Assembly: GCA_012798275.1 (NCBI GenBank)
Contig: JAAZNO010000656.1
Span: 1 to 5,703, forward strand
DNA length: 5,703 nt
Source of the DNA: Chloroflexota bacterium
Lineage (GTDB): Bacteria; Chloroflexota; Anaerolineae; B4-G1; SLSP01
Direction of reading: 5' to 3'
The notes beneath the pieces were generated by a model. That model saw only the letters and a program-made list of their open reading frames with translations, ran no database searches and had not been told where the DNA came from. Both the position numbers and the translations under genes were made by a program. This document shows positions 1 to 5,672 of this stretch, one piece after another (the first letter of the stretch is position 1; each line of letters begins with the position of its first letter).

Positions 1-77
1 GCGAGCTCCTCAACCGAGGGGGTCGCGCCCAACAGCGTGTAGCGCGAATGGACGTGCAGGTGCGTGAACGTTGTCAT
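1..77 (-). CDS. DNA polymerase III alpha subunit-like protein, N-terminal 25 codons (partial)
   Basis: The gene runs off the left edge; only its first 25 codons and 2 nt are present. The translation starts MTTFTHLHVHSRYTLLGATP and continues to a Val-Glu-Glu-Leu. The H-L-H-V-H-S-x-Y-x-L-L pattern (His6, His8, His10) is the first metal-binding strand of the PHP domain that opens bacterial DnaE-type replicative polymerases. The canonical form has D-G after the Leu pair; here it is G-A-T-P, a variant I associate with DnaE paralogues and error-prone DnaE2-like enzymes, so the subtype is open. ATG at 77 is the only reasonable start: no upstream in-frame ATG is near, and the motif begins at residue 5 as expected. 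No Shine-Dalgarno is visible upstream. It lies 115 bp beyond the pgi stop, on the same strand. A stand-alone PHP phosphoesterase is the main alternative. The PHP start is fairly certain, the polymerase assignment less so. Confidence 0.72.
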   Translation of the reverse strand, partial: MTTFTHLHVHSRYTLLGATPSVEEL

Positions 78-84
78 ACGCCAG

Positions 85-112
85 GTTATACCGCCGCCCG
101 GTAAGCGGGCAA
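85..112 (-). promoter_or_regulatory. Candidate promoter of the partial polymerase gene (leaderless type)
   Basis: On the minus strand a TATAAC box (90 down to 85) is preceded by TTGCCC (112 down to 107) with a 16-nt spacer, and followed by 7 nt and then the ATG at 77. That spacing would put the transcription start at or next to the A of the start codon. This fits the absence of a Shine-Dalgarno site. A 5-bp inverted repeat, GCCCG/CGGGC (96-100 and 106-110), lies largely in the spacer and could be an operator or chance. This is inference from consensus matching only. Confidence 0.35.
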
Positions 113-192
113 AGGTGCGGAGACAGTCCCCGCAAGGCAAAGAAAGCGGGCCCGAAGCGCCAGCTCCAGGCCCCTTGCCGGAATCGCAACGG

Positions 193-1842
193 TCACGCCC
201 CGCGCCTCATGGATTTGAGGGCGTTCAGCAGTCCATTGGTGGAAGCGTCGTGGGTCGTCACTTCCCCCTCGCGGGTCAGCTCCGGCAAAATGCGCTTCGC
301 CAGCTGCTTGCCGAGCTCCACGCCCATCTGGTCGAAGGAGTTGACGTTCCAGATCACGCCCTGCGTGAAGATTTTGTGCTCGTAGAGCGCAATCAACGCG
401 CCGAGGACCTCTGGGGTCAATTTGGGATAGAGGAACGAGTTGGTGGGGCGGTTGCCGGGGAAGGTCTTGGCGGCGACCAACAGCTCGAGCTGCGCGCCGG
501 AATGGCCCTCGGCCAGCAGTTCAGCGCGCGCCTCCTCGGGCGTCTTGCCCCGCATCAGAGCCTCGGTCTGCGCCAGGTAGTTGGAGAGCAAAATCGGGTG
601 ATGCTCGCCCAGGGGATTGTGGCTCTGCGCCGCCGCCAGGAAGTCGCAGGGGACGAGTTTGGTGCCCTGATGGAGGAGCTGGTAGAAAGCGTGTTGGCCA
701 TTGGTGCCGGGTTGTCCCCAAATGACGGGGCCGGTGGAGACGGTCACCGGCTCGCCCTGCCGGGTAACGCTCTTGCCGTTGCTCTCCATATCGCCTTGCT
801 GGAAGTAGGCCGGGAAGTACATCAGGTACTGGTCATAGGGCAGAATGGCGTGGGATTCGGCGCCGAAGAAGTTGTTGTACCAGATTCCCAACAGCCCCAT
901 GATGACGGGGAGGTTCTGCTCGAAGGGCGCGGTGCGGAAGTGCTGATCCACCCGGTGCGCACCGGCGAGCAACGCCTCGAAGTTGTCCATGCCCAGGTAG
1001 ATGGCGATGGAGAGGCCAATCGCCGACCAGAGCGAATAGCGCCCGCCGACCCAATCCCAGAACTCGAACATGTTGGCGGGGTCAATGCCGAAAGCGCGCA
1101 CCGCAGCGGTGTTGGTGGACATCGCCGCGAAGTGCCGGGCGATGTGCGCCTCGTCCTTCGCCGCAGCGAGGAACCACTGCCGGGCTGAGTGGGCGTTGGT
1201 CATCGTCTCCTGGGTGGTAAAGGTCTTGGACGCCACCAGGAACAGCGTCGTTTCAGGGTCGAGACGTCGCAGCGTCTCGACCAGGTCCGTGCTATCCACG
1301 TTGGAGACGAAATGGACGCGCAGGCCGGGTTGGGCGTAGGGCTTGAGCGCCTCGCACACCATCTTGGGGCCGAGATCGGAGCCGCCGATGCCGATGTTGA
1401 CGACATCGGTGATGGGCTTGCCAGTGTAACCCCGCCACTCGCCCGAACGGACGGCCTCGCTGAAGCGGCGCATTTGGGCCAGGACGCGGTTGACGTCGGG
1501 CATCACGTCCTGGCCGTCCACGTAGATCGGCTCATTGGAGCGATTCCGCAGGGCGACGTGCAGGACGGCGCGGCCCTCGGTGAGGTTGATCTTCTCGCCG
1601 CGGAACATCGCCGCGATGTAGGCGGCGAGATCGGCCTGTCGCGCCAGCTCCAAGAGCAGCGGCAGGGTCTGCTCGGTGATGCGATTCTTCGAATAGTCGA
1701 ACAGGATGTCGCCCAGGCGCAAGGAGAATTTCTCGAAGCGCTGCGGGTCAGCGGCGAAGAGATCGCGCATGTGCAGCCCGGCGATTTCCCGTTGATGTTG
1801 GATCAGCGCCTGCCAGGCAGGCAAGGTTTCAACGCCAGACAT
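193..1842 (-). CDS. pgi: Glucose-6-phosphate isomerase
   Basis: Cytosolic enzyme interconverting glucose-6-phosphate and fructose-6-phosphate in glycolysis and gluconeogenesis. The protein is 549 residues, the usual length of the long bacterial/eukaryotic Pgi type. It carries two SIS-fold sugar-phosphate modules. The first contains the phosphate-binding IGIGGSDLG segment (about 150-158) and SKTFTTQET (205-213). Family signature 1 is [14 protein letters not shown] (263-276, with Arg268 after the Gly pair). The catalytic glutamate is in GDMESNGKS (Glu353), the ring-opening histidine in [10 protein letters not shown] (His384), and the C-terminal lysine in [10 protein letters not shown] (Lys512), which is signature 2. 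All expected active-site residues are present and the gene looks intact. ATG at 1842 follows a perfect AGGAGG (1852 down to 1847) with 4 nt between them. It is the last gene of the probable kdgK-mgsA-pgi operon, 57 bp after mgsA. No rho-independent terminator is obvious after its stop. Very confident. Confidence 0.98.
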   Translation of the reverse strand: MSGVETLPAWQALIQHQREIAGLHMRDLFAADPQRFEKFSLRLGDILFDYSKNRITEQTLPLLLELARQADLAAYIAAMFRGEKINLTEGRAVLHVALRNRSNEPIYVDGQDVMPDVNRVLAQMRRFSEAVRSGEWRGYTGKPITDVVNIGIGGSDLGPKMVCEALKPYAQPGLRVHFVSNVDSTDLVETLRRLDPETTLFLVASKTFTTQETMTNAHSARQWFLAAAKDEAHIARHFAAMSTNTAAVRAFGIDPANMFEFWDWVGGRYSLWSAIGLSIAIYLGMDNFEALLAGAHRVDQHFRTAPFEQNLPVIMGLLGIWYNNFFGAESHAILPYDQYLMYFPAYFQQGDMESNGKSVTRQGEPVTVSTGPVIWGQPGTNGQHAFYQLLHQGTKLVPCDFLAAAQSHNPLGEHHPILLSNYLAQTEALMRGKTPEEARAELLAEGHSGAQLELLVAAKTFPGNRPTNSFLYPKLTPEVLGALIALYEHKIFTQGVIWNVNSFDQMGVELGKQLAKRILPELTREGEVTTHDASTNGLLNALKSMRRGA

Positions 1843-1860
1843 GGTGCCTCCTTATGTGTG

Positions 1861-1894
1861 GGTAATGGGCAATGGTAATGGGTCATGGGTGAGC
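1861..1894. repeat. Degenerate 7-bp tandem repeat in the mgsA-pgi gap
   Basis: The units read GGTAATG, GGCAATG, GTAATG (one base short), GGTCATG and GGTGAGC. They fill most of the 57-bp gap between the mgsA stop and the pgi ribosome-binding site. They share a GGTNATG-like core and differ by one or two bases. The period matches the GTGAGNN array upstream of uxaC, though the unit differs. Confidence 0.6.
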
Positions 1895-1899
1895 TGTGT

Positions 1900-2466
1900 T
1901 CATCCGTGTTCTTGCGTGAGCGTTTCGTCCTCTGCCTCGTCCGGCTCGCGGGTGGCGGGTGCGGCTTCAGCCTCGGCCTCCCACTCCTGCATTTTGTCCT
2001 CTACCAACGCCTCGACCTGCCGCTCCCGGTAGGGCTGATAGTCCATGATGAGCCGCCGGTATTCGCCGTTCATGAGCGACGAGGAGATCATGAAATCCGC
2101 CGTAGCGCGATTGCAGGCGACGGGGATATTCCACACCACGGCGATGCGCAGCAACGCTTTCACATCGGTGTCGTGCGGTTGCGGCGACAGGGGGTCCCAA
2201 AAGAAGATCATGAAGTCAATGTCGCCTTCCGCAATCTTGGCGCCGACCTGCTGATCTCCTCCCAGAGGCCCGCTCTGAAACTTATGGACCGCGGTCCCCA
2301 AAACCTCTTCGAGCAACCTGCCCGTCGTGCCTGTGGCATACAGCTCGTGCTCTACCAGCAGCGCCCGGTTCCAGCGCGCCCATTCCAGGAGGTCTTGCTT
2401 CTTGTTGTCATGCGCTACCAGGGCAATCCGCTTCTTTTGAGGGATCACCCGCGTTGTGTAGTTCAT
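1900..2466 (-). CDS. mgsA: Methylglyoxal synthase with acidic C-terminal extension
   Basis: Cytosolic lyase converting dihydroxyacetone phosphate to methylglyoxal and phosphate, the entry to the methylglyoxal bypass that frees phosphate when triose phosphates accumulate. The 188-residue product aligns without gaps, in my recollection, to the E. coli enzyme (about 152 residues) through residue 146. Matching landmarks are VAHD (His19, Asp20), YATGTTG (43-49), [11 protein letters not shown] (65-75, catalytic base Asp71), FFWDPL (88-93), [11 protein letters not shown] (97-107, His98 and Asp101), VWNIPVA (111-117) and ATADF (121-125). The C-terminal arginine usually at 150 is shifted: Arg147 and Arg149 are present but 150 is Gln. 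Residues 152-188 are an extra Glu/Ala-rich tail with no family counterpart. ATG at 2466 is chosen because the family match starts at once and AAAGGAG (2479 down to 2473) sits 6 nt upstream. The frame stays open to 2616, but that part overlaps kdgK. It lies 41 bp after kdgK, probably cotranscribed. Confidence 0.95.
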   Translation of the reverse strand: MNYTTRVIPQKKRIALVAHDNKKQDLLEWARWNRALLVEHELYATGTTGRLLEEVLGTAVHKFQSGPLGGDQQVGAKIAEGDIDFMIFFWDPLSPQPHDTDVKALLRIAVVWNIPVACNRATADFMISSSLMNGEYRRLIMDYQPYRERQVEALVEDKMQEWEAEAEAAPATREPDEAEDETLTQEHG

Positions 2467-2507
2467 CTGAGGCTCCTTTCCTCCATGCCCTGTGCGAGAA
2501 ATCCCCG

Positions 2508-3590
2508 TCAGCGCTGGATGCGAGCCGAACCGCCTCTGGCGAAGGCCCGCACCTGCTCCAGCGTCGCCATGGTAGTATCGCCAGGAGAAGTGGTCAGCAA
2601 TGCGCCATGCGCCCAACCAAGGTCCACCGCCTCCTGCGGCTCCGCGCCGGTCAGCAAGCCGTAGAACAGTCCCGCCGCAAAGCCGTCCCCGCCGCCGACG
2701 CGATCCAGGACCTCCAGCTCAACCGTCGGCGCAGTGTACGTCTGCCCGTTCATCCAGGCGACCGCGCTCCAGGTGTGGCGGTTGGTCGAATGCACTTCCC
2801 GCAACGTCGTGGCGACCACTTTCACTTGCGGGTACCGGGTCACGACCTGGTCAATCATCCCCAAAAACACGCTCGGATCGAGGCTGGACTGCGCCACGAC
2901 GTTCGGCCCGGCGATGCCGAGGCCCAGCTGCAAATCCTCCTCATTGCCGACCAACACGTCCACGTGTTTGACGATGCGCTGGATCACGGACTGCGCCTTC
3001 GCCGGTCCGCCCCAGAGATTCCACAGCTTGGCGCGGTAGTTCAGATCGAATGAGGTGACCGCGCCCGCGGCCCTGGCCGCCTGCATCGCCTCGATAATCA
3101 CTTCACCCGTGGTCTCGGAGAGCGCGGCGAAGATGCCGCCGCTATGGAACCACCGCACGCCCTCCGCCATGAGCGCCGGCCAGTCAAAGTCGCCCGGTTT
3201 GAGTTGGGCCGCCGCCTCATTGGCGCGGTTGTAGAAGACGACAGGCGCGCGTACTCCGTACCCCCGGTCGCTGTACACCGTCGCCATGTTCGGGCCGTTT
3301 ACGCCGTTGTACGCGAAATGTTTGTAGAACGGACGCACGCCCATCGCACGCACCCGCTCGGCGATGAGATCGCCAATCGGGTAATCCACCATCGCCGTGA
3401 CGATGCCGGTGCGCAGTTGGAAACAATCCGCCAGATTAGCGGCGACGTTGTACTCGCCGCCGCTGACGTGCACCGTCCAGTGGGTGGACTTGCGAAAGGG
3501 GATCTCTCCCGGATCCACTCGATGCACCAGAGCACCGAGGGAAAGCAAATCCAACGTCCCCGCTTGTGGAATATTGAAGTCAATGTTCAT
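2508..3590 (-). CDS. kdgK: PfkB-family sugar kinase, probable 2-keto-3-deoxygluconate kinase
   Basis: Cytosolic ribokinase/PfkB-family kinase of 360 residues. The predicted reaction is ATP-dependent phosphorylation of 2-keto-3-deoxy-D-gluconate to KDPG, the substrate of KDPG aldolase. The N-terminal substrate-binding signature is [12 protein letters not shown] (43-54). The C-terminal ATP/anion-hole signature is [18 protein letters not shown] (296-313), with the catalytic base Asp302. The DRVGGGD form, rather than DTxGAGD, is what I recall for KDG kinases. The segment with TTLRE followed by a W-S-A-V, and the GNEEDLQL stretch, are also typical of that branch. ATG at 3590 follows AAGGAG (3601 down to 3596) by 5 nt, and the family match starts a few residues in. 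First gene of the probable operon with mgsA and pgi; divergent from uxaC, which supports the uronate role. Other acids or sugars (such as 5-keto-2-deoxygluconate or fructose) cannot be excluded. Family is certain, substrate likely. Confidence 0.88.
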   Translation of the reverse strand: MNIDFNIPQAGTLDLLSLGALVHRVDPGEIPFRKSTHWTVHVSGGEYNVAANLADCFQLRTGIVTAMVDYPIGDLIAERVRAMGVRPFYKHFAYNGVNGPNMATVYSDRGYGVRAPVVFYNRANEAAAQLKPGDFDWPALMAEGVRWFHSGGIFAALSETTGEVIIEAMQAARAAGAVTSFDLNYRAKLWNLWGGPAKAQSVIQRIVKHVDVLVGNEEDLQLGLGIAGPNVVAQSSLDPSVFLGMIDQVVTRYPQVKVVATTLREVHSTNRHTWSAVAWMNGQTYTAPTVELEVLDRVGGGDGFAAGLFYGLLTGAEPQEAVDLGWAHGALLTTSPGDTTMATLEQVRAFARGGSARIQR

Positions 3591-3646
3591 GAGGGCTCCT
3601 TAATAGAGATCAGCGAGTCAGCAGTCAGCGAATCACTTACGTTTCT

Positions 3647-3670
3647 ACGTGCTCACGTGTCCACGTTCAT
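3647..3670. repeat. Degenerate 8-bp tandem repeat upstream of kdgK
   Basis: Three units start with ACGT: ACGTGCTC, ACGTGTCC and ACGTTCAT. Read on the minus strand the array contains ACGTGGAC followed by ACGTGAGC. The 14-bp stretch at 3654-3667 is the exact reverse complement of 5416-5429 downstream of uxaC, so the same repeat family flanks uxaC in opposite orientation. Confidence 0.55.
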
Positions 3671-3681
3671 CGGTAAGCCAC

Positions 3682-3713
3682 CTGACAATTCATGCTACCA
3701 TGATAACATTATA
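3682..3713. promoter_or_regulatory. AT-rich island with candidate divergent promoters
   Basis: This roughly 32-bp stretch is clearly more AT-rich than its surroundings. On the minus strand it holds a perfect TATAAT (3713 down to 3708) about 118 bp before the kdgK start. The only TTGACG nearby (3728 down to 3723) is 9 nt away, too close for a normal -35. On the plus strand CTGACA (3682-3687) and TAACAT (3704-3709) are 16 nt apart and could serve uxaC with a leader of roughly 300 nt. A short perfect dyad, ATAA-CA-TTAT (3703-3712), overlaps both -10 candidates. The position between divergent genes of one pathway fits a shared control region, but this is consensus matching only. Confidence 0.4.
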
Positions 3714-3830
3714 GCGTCCTGGCGTCAACTCGCGCCGGAGGACAGAAGGTGGCATGTTCCGACGGCACACCACTGATGACGTGAGTTGTGAGCCGTGAGG
3801 GGTGAGTAGAGGCTGTAACGGTTCACCGGT

Positions 3831-3868
3831 TTGGCTGGGGATGGAATCCCCCGCCTGACACAAGCCAA
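3831..3868. repeat. Nested hairpin inside repeat copy A
   Basis: The outer arms TTGGCT (3831-3836) and AGCCAA (3863-3868) enclose an inner hairpin GGGGAT-GGA-ATCCCC (3837-3851). A second small hairpin, GCGC-TGAA-GCGC (3871-3882), follows at once. Copy B lacks the nested hairpin but keeps a related CGCG-CTGAAA-CGCG core. There is no following T-run, so it is not a standard terminator; a folded RNA or cruciform is possible. Confidence 0.5.
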
Positions 3869-3934
3869 CGGCGCTGAAGCGCGGTGTTTGAGGACGTAGC
3901 AGCCCCGGGCCAGGAATTTCTCATCTTATTCGTG

Positions 3935-3982
3935 AAATTCGTGTTCAAATTCGTGTTCAAATTCGTGTTCAAATTCGTGTTC
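3935..3982 (+). repeat. Four perfect tandem copies of AAATTCGTGTTC
   Basis: The 12-bp unit occurs four times without a mismatch (starting at 3935, 3947, 3959 and 3971), ending 30 bp before the uxaC start. The matching place in copy B (5642-5653) has a single unit, so this is a local expansion. Because the unit is a multiple of three and the frame is open into uxaC, changes in copy number would not shift any readthrough frame. Confidence 0.9.
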
Positions 3983-4012
3983 ATTCGGGGCCATTTTCGA
4001 AGGAATGATGCG

Positions 4013-5392
4013 ATGCTAGCAGACGACCGTCTTTTCGATCCCGACCCGACGCAGAAGGCCCTGGCCATGGAATTGTATGCCCGGATCCGCGACTTGCCCA
4101 TTGTCTCTCCCCACGGCCATGTGGAGCCGGCACTCTTCAGCGATCCGGAGCGACGCTTTGGCAACCCGGTCGAATTGCTCATCCAACCCGATCACTACGT
4201 GCTGCGGATGTTGTACTCGCAAGGCATCCCGTATGAGCGCCTGCTGTCCCAAGCCCATCCCCGCCAGACCTGGCAGCTGTTTGCCGAGAACTTCCATCTG
4301 TTCCGCGGTACCCCTTCTGGGATCTGGCTCACCCACGAGCTGGAAGCGCTCTTTGGGGTGACCGAGAAGCTCACCGGCGCATCGGCCTCCCGCATTTACG
4401 AGCAGATCGAGGCCGCGCTGCTCACGCCGGAATACGCCCCGCGCCGCCTGTTCCAGAGGCTCCATATCGAGGTGCTCGCGACTACCGATCCGGCCACCGA
4501 CCCCCTGCTGCACCATCAAGCGCTCCGCGCCTCAGGCTGGGATGGCCGCATCATCCCCACCTTCCGCCCCGACGCCGTGCTCACGCTGGACGCCCCCGGC
4601 TGGAGGCAAAACCTCGACGCCCTCAGCGAGATCAGCGGCGTTTCGATCGTGGATTTCAAATCGTTCGTGCGCGCGCTGGAGCAACGCCGCGCGTGCTTCA
4701 AGTCCCTCGGCGCCACCGCCTCGGACTTCGGCCCCCCTCAGCCGACGACCGCCTGGCTCTCCGAGCGGGAAGTGGGGGGCATCTTTCAACGGGTGCTTAA
4801 GGGCCAGACGACGAGGGAGGACGCGGCGCGTTTTTGGGCGCATATGCTGTGTGAAATGGCCCGCATGAGCGTGGAGGACGGCCTGGTGATGCAGCTCCAT
4901 CCCGCCGTGTACCGCAATCACAACCCGAAGGTGACCGCCAGCTTCGGGACGGACATGGGCTTCGACATCCCCGTGGCGACCGAATACACGCGGAACCTGC
5001 GTCCCCTGCTGGAGCGCTTCGGCAATCAGCCCGAGTTCACCCTGCTGCTGTTCACGCTGGACGAATCCACCTACACGCGCGAGCTGGCGCCGCTGGCGGG
5101 CGCCTATCCCTGCATCAAGCTCGGGCCGCCATGGTGGTTCAACGACTCGCTCAACGGGATGCGCCGCTTCTTCGACCAGGTAATGGAGACGGCGGGCCTC
5201 TACAACACCGCCGGTTTCAACGACGACACGCGCGCTTTCCTGTCCATTCCGGCGCGACACGACGTCTGGCGACGAGCCTCTGCCAATTGGCTGGCGGGAT
5301 TGCAGGTGCGGGGCATCATTGACCGTGAGGAGGCGGAAAGCATGGCGGTAGATCTGGCCGTGGGACTGGCGAAAAAAGCCTATCATCTGTAA
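4013..5392 (+). CDS. uxaC: Uronate (glucuronate/galacturonate) isomerase
   Basis: Cytosolic amidohydrolase-superfamily isomerase converting D-glucuronate to D-fructuronate and D-galacturonate to D-tagaturonate, the first step of hexuronate breakdown. The protein is 459 residues, close to the usual 465-475. Family landmarks in order are the metal-binding HGH in SPHGHVEP (His34, His36), EVLATTDPATD (153-163), IPTFRPD (181-187), MQLHPAVYRNHN (293-304), LGPPWWFND (370-378) and DDTRAFLS (404-411, probable catalytic Asp405 before Thr-Arg). The ASDFGP segment (236-241) has Phe239 where I recall a conserved His in SDHG, and Ile412 replaces the Tyr of the usual FLSY, so it looks like a divergent subgroup. 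ATG at 4013 is chosen because GAAGGA (3999-4004) lies 8 nt upstream and family similarity begins just after. A GTG at 3884 is in frame, but the added 43 residues are repeat-encoded. It is divergent from kdgK, consistent with a shared pathway. Confidence 0.94.
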   Translation: MLADDRLFDPDPTQKALAMELYARIRDLPIVSPHGHVEPALFSDPERRFGNPVELLIQPDHYVLRMLYSQGIPYERLLSQAHPRQTWQLFAENFHLFRGTPSGIWLTHELEALFGVTEKLTGASASRIYEQIEAALLTPEYAPRRLFQRLHIEVLATTDPATDPLLHHQALRASGWDGRIIPTFRPDAVLTLDAPGWRQNLDALSEISGVSIVDFKSFVRALEQRRACFKSLGATASDFGPPQPTTAWLSEREVGGIFQRVLKGQTTREDAARFWAHMLCEMARMSVEDGLVMQLHPAVYRNHNPKVTASFGTDMGFDIPVATEYTRNLRPLLERFGNQPEFTLLLFTLDESTYTRELAPLAGAYPCIKLGPPWWFNDSLNGMRRFFDQVMETAGLYNTAGFNDDTRAFLSIPARHDVWRRASANWLAGLQVRGIIDREEAESMAVDLAVGLAKKAYHL

Positions 5393-5416
5393 AATTGGTG
5401 TCATTGTCCAGCCAAA

Positions 5417-5472
5417 ACGTGGACACGTGTGAAGGTGCGAACGTGGGCACCTGGGCACGTGGGCATGTATTT
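5417..5472 (+). repeat. Degenerate 8-bp tandem repeat downstream of uxaC
   Basis: Seven consecutive octamers read ACGTGGAC, ACGTGTGA, AGGTGCGA, ACGTGGGC, ACCTGGGC, ACGTGGGC and ATGTATTT. The first six fit an ACGTGGGC-like consensus and the seventh is decayed. The array abuts the 40-bp direct repeat exactly in register. Its first part is the reverse complement of the octamer array upstream of kdgK. Confidence 0.7.
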
Positions 5473-5512
5473 ATTTTCGAAAGAGACGCCAGGTGCTGGC
5501 GCACATCATCCA
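5473..5512 (+). repeat. 40-bp direct repeat, first copy
   Basis: Identical over 40 bp to 5664-5703. It begins ATTTTCGAAAGAGACGCC and contains a 6-bp hairpin CGCCAG-GTG-CTGGCG (5487-5501). Its first nine bases, ATTTTCGAA, are also the last bases of the dispersed element, so it may be a tail module that normally follows that element. Confidence 0.85.
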
Positions 5513-5513
5513 A

Positions 5514-5672
5514 GGATGAAAATGTGAGTCGTGAGCAGCGACGGCGACGGCTCACCGGTTCGACACGAGCCCACCGCGCTGAAACGCGTTGTTTGAGGAC
5601 GTAGCAGCCCCGGAGGCCAGGAATTTCTGATCTGATTCGTGAAATTCGTGTTCATTCGGGGCCATTTTCGAA
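5514..5672 (+). repeat. Dispersed repeat element, copy B
   Basis: A shorter relative of the element before uxaC, in the same orientation. It starts with two GTGAGNN heptamers (GTGAGTC, GTGAGCA at 5524-5537), then the CTCACCGGTT block, a GCGCTGAAACGCG core, the GTTTGAGGACGTAGCAGCCC block, one 12-bp AAATTCGTGTTC unit (5642-5653) and the ATTCGGGGCC...TTTTCGAA end. It lacks the nested hairpin and the three extra 12-bp units of copy A. Confidence 0.7.

Larger units (their letters stand above)
3775..4001 (+). repeat. Dispersed repeat element, copy A (directly upstream of uxaC)
   Basis: The stretch shares blocks in the same order with 5514-5672. Shared blocks are a GATG/GTGAG heptamer start, a TCACCGGTT block, a GCGCTGAA hairpin core, a long block from GTTTGAGGACGTAGCAGCCC to the AAATTCGTGTTC unit, and an ATTCGGGGCCATTTTCGAA end. 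Copy A has about 30 bp of extra hairpin sequence in the middle and three extra 12-bp units near the right end. It opens with four GTGAGNN heptamers (3781-3808). No transposase, target-site duplication or terminal inverted repeat is visible, so it could be a non-autonomous mobile or REP-like element, or an intergenic repeat of unknown origin. Confidence 0.7.
3591..4012. other. Gene-free divergent intergenic region between kdgK and uxaC
   Basis: No gene is supported here. Open frames across it on both strands are repetitive or antisense extensions of neighbours. In order it holds the kdgK ribosome-binding site, two perfect AGTCAGC heptamers followed by a related GAATCAC (about 3617-3637), an ACGT-start octamer array, an AT-rich island that may contain divergent promoters, and a repeat element that extends to the uxaC ribosome-binding site. 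Confidence 0.8.

Noticed and set aside
96..110. Rho-independent terminator for pgi
   Set aside because: The inverted repeat GCCCG/CGGGC has only 5 bp and no T-run in the direction of pgi transcription.
64..1188. 374-codon open frame on the plus strand
   Set aside because: It is antisense to pgi, whose family motifs are complete. The translation has no recognisable domain and reflects high-GC codon structure.
2467..2616. 50-residue N-terminal extension of MgsA
   Set aside because: It overlaps the 3' end of kdgK and is unlike the family. The internal ATG at 2466 has a Shine-Dalgarno and matches the family start exactly.
3884..4012. Upstream GTG start giving uxaC a 43-residue extension with Lys-Phe-Val-Phe repeats
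   Set aside because: The extension is encoded by the dispersed repeat, has no ribosome-binding site and no family counterpart. The ATG at 4013 has a good site and correct family length.
3823..4182. 119-codon minus-strand open frame with Asn-Thr-Asn-Leu repeats
   Set aside because: It is a translation of the 12-bp tandem repeat and hairpin element and has no independent coding evidence. Such frames are easily mis-annotated as hypothetical proteins.
5393..5416. Terminator directly after uxaC
   Set aside because: Only a 4-bp TTGG/CCAA pairing with a long loop is visible, and no T-run follows.
4532..5458. 308-codon open frame on the minus strand
   Set aside because: It is antisense to uxaC, has a His/Arg/Gly-rich composition without a domain, and begins in the downstream repeat array.
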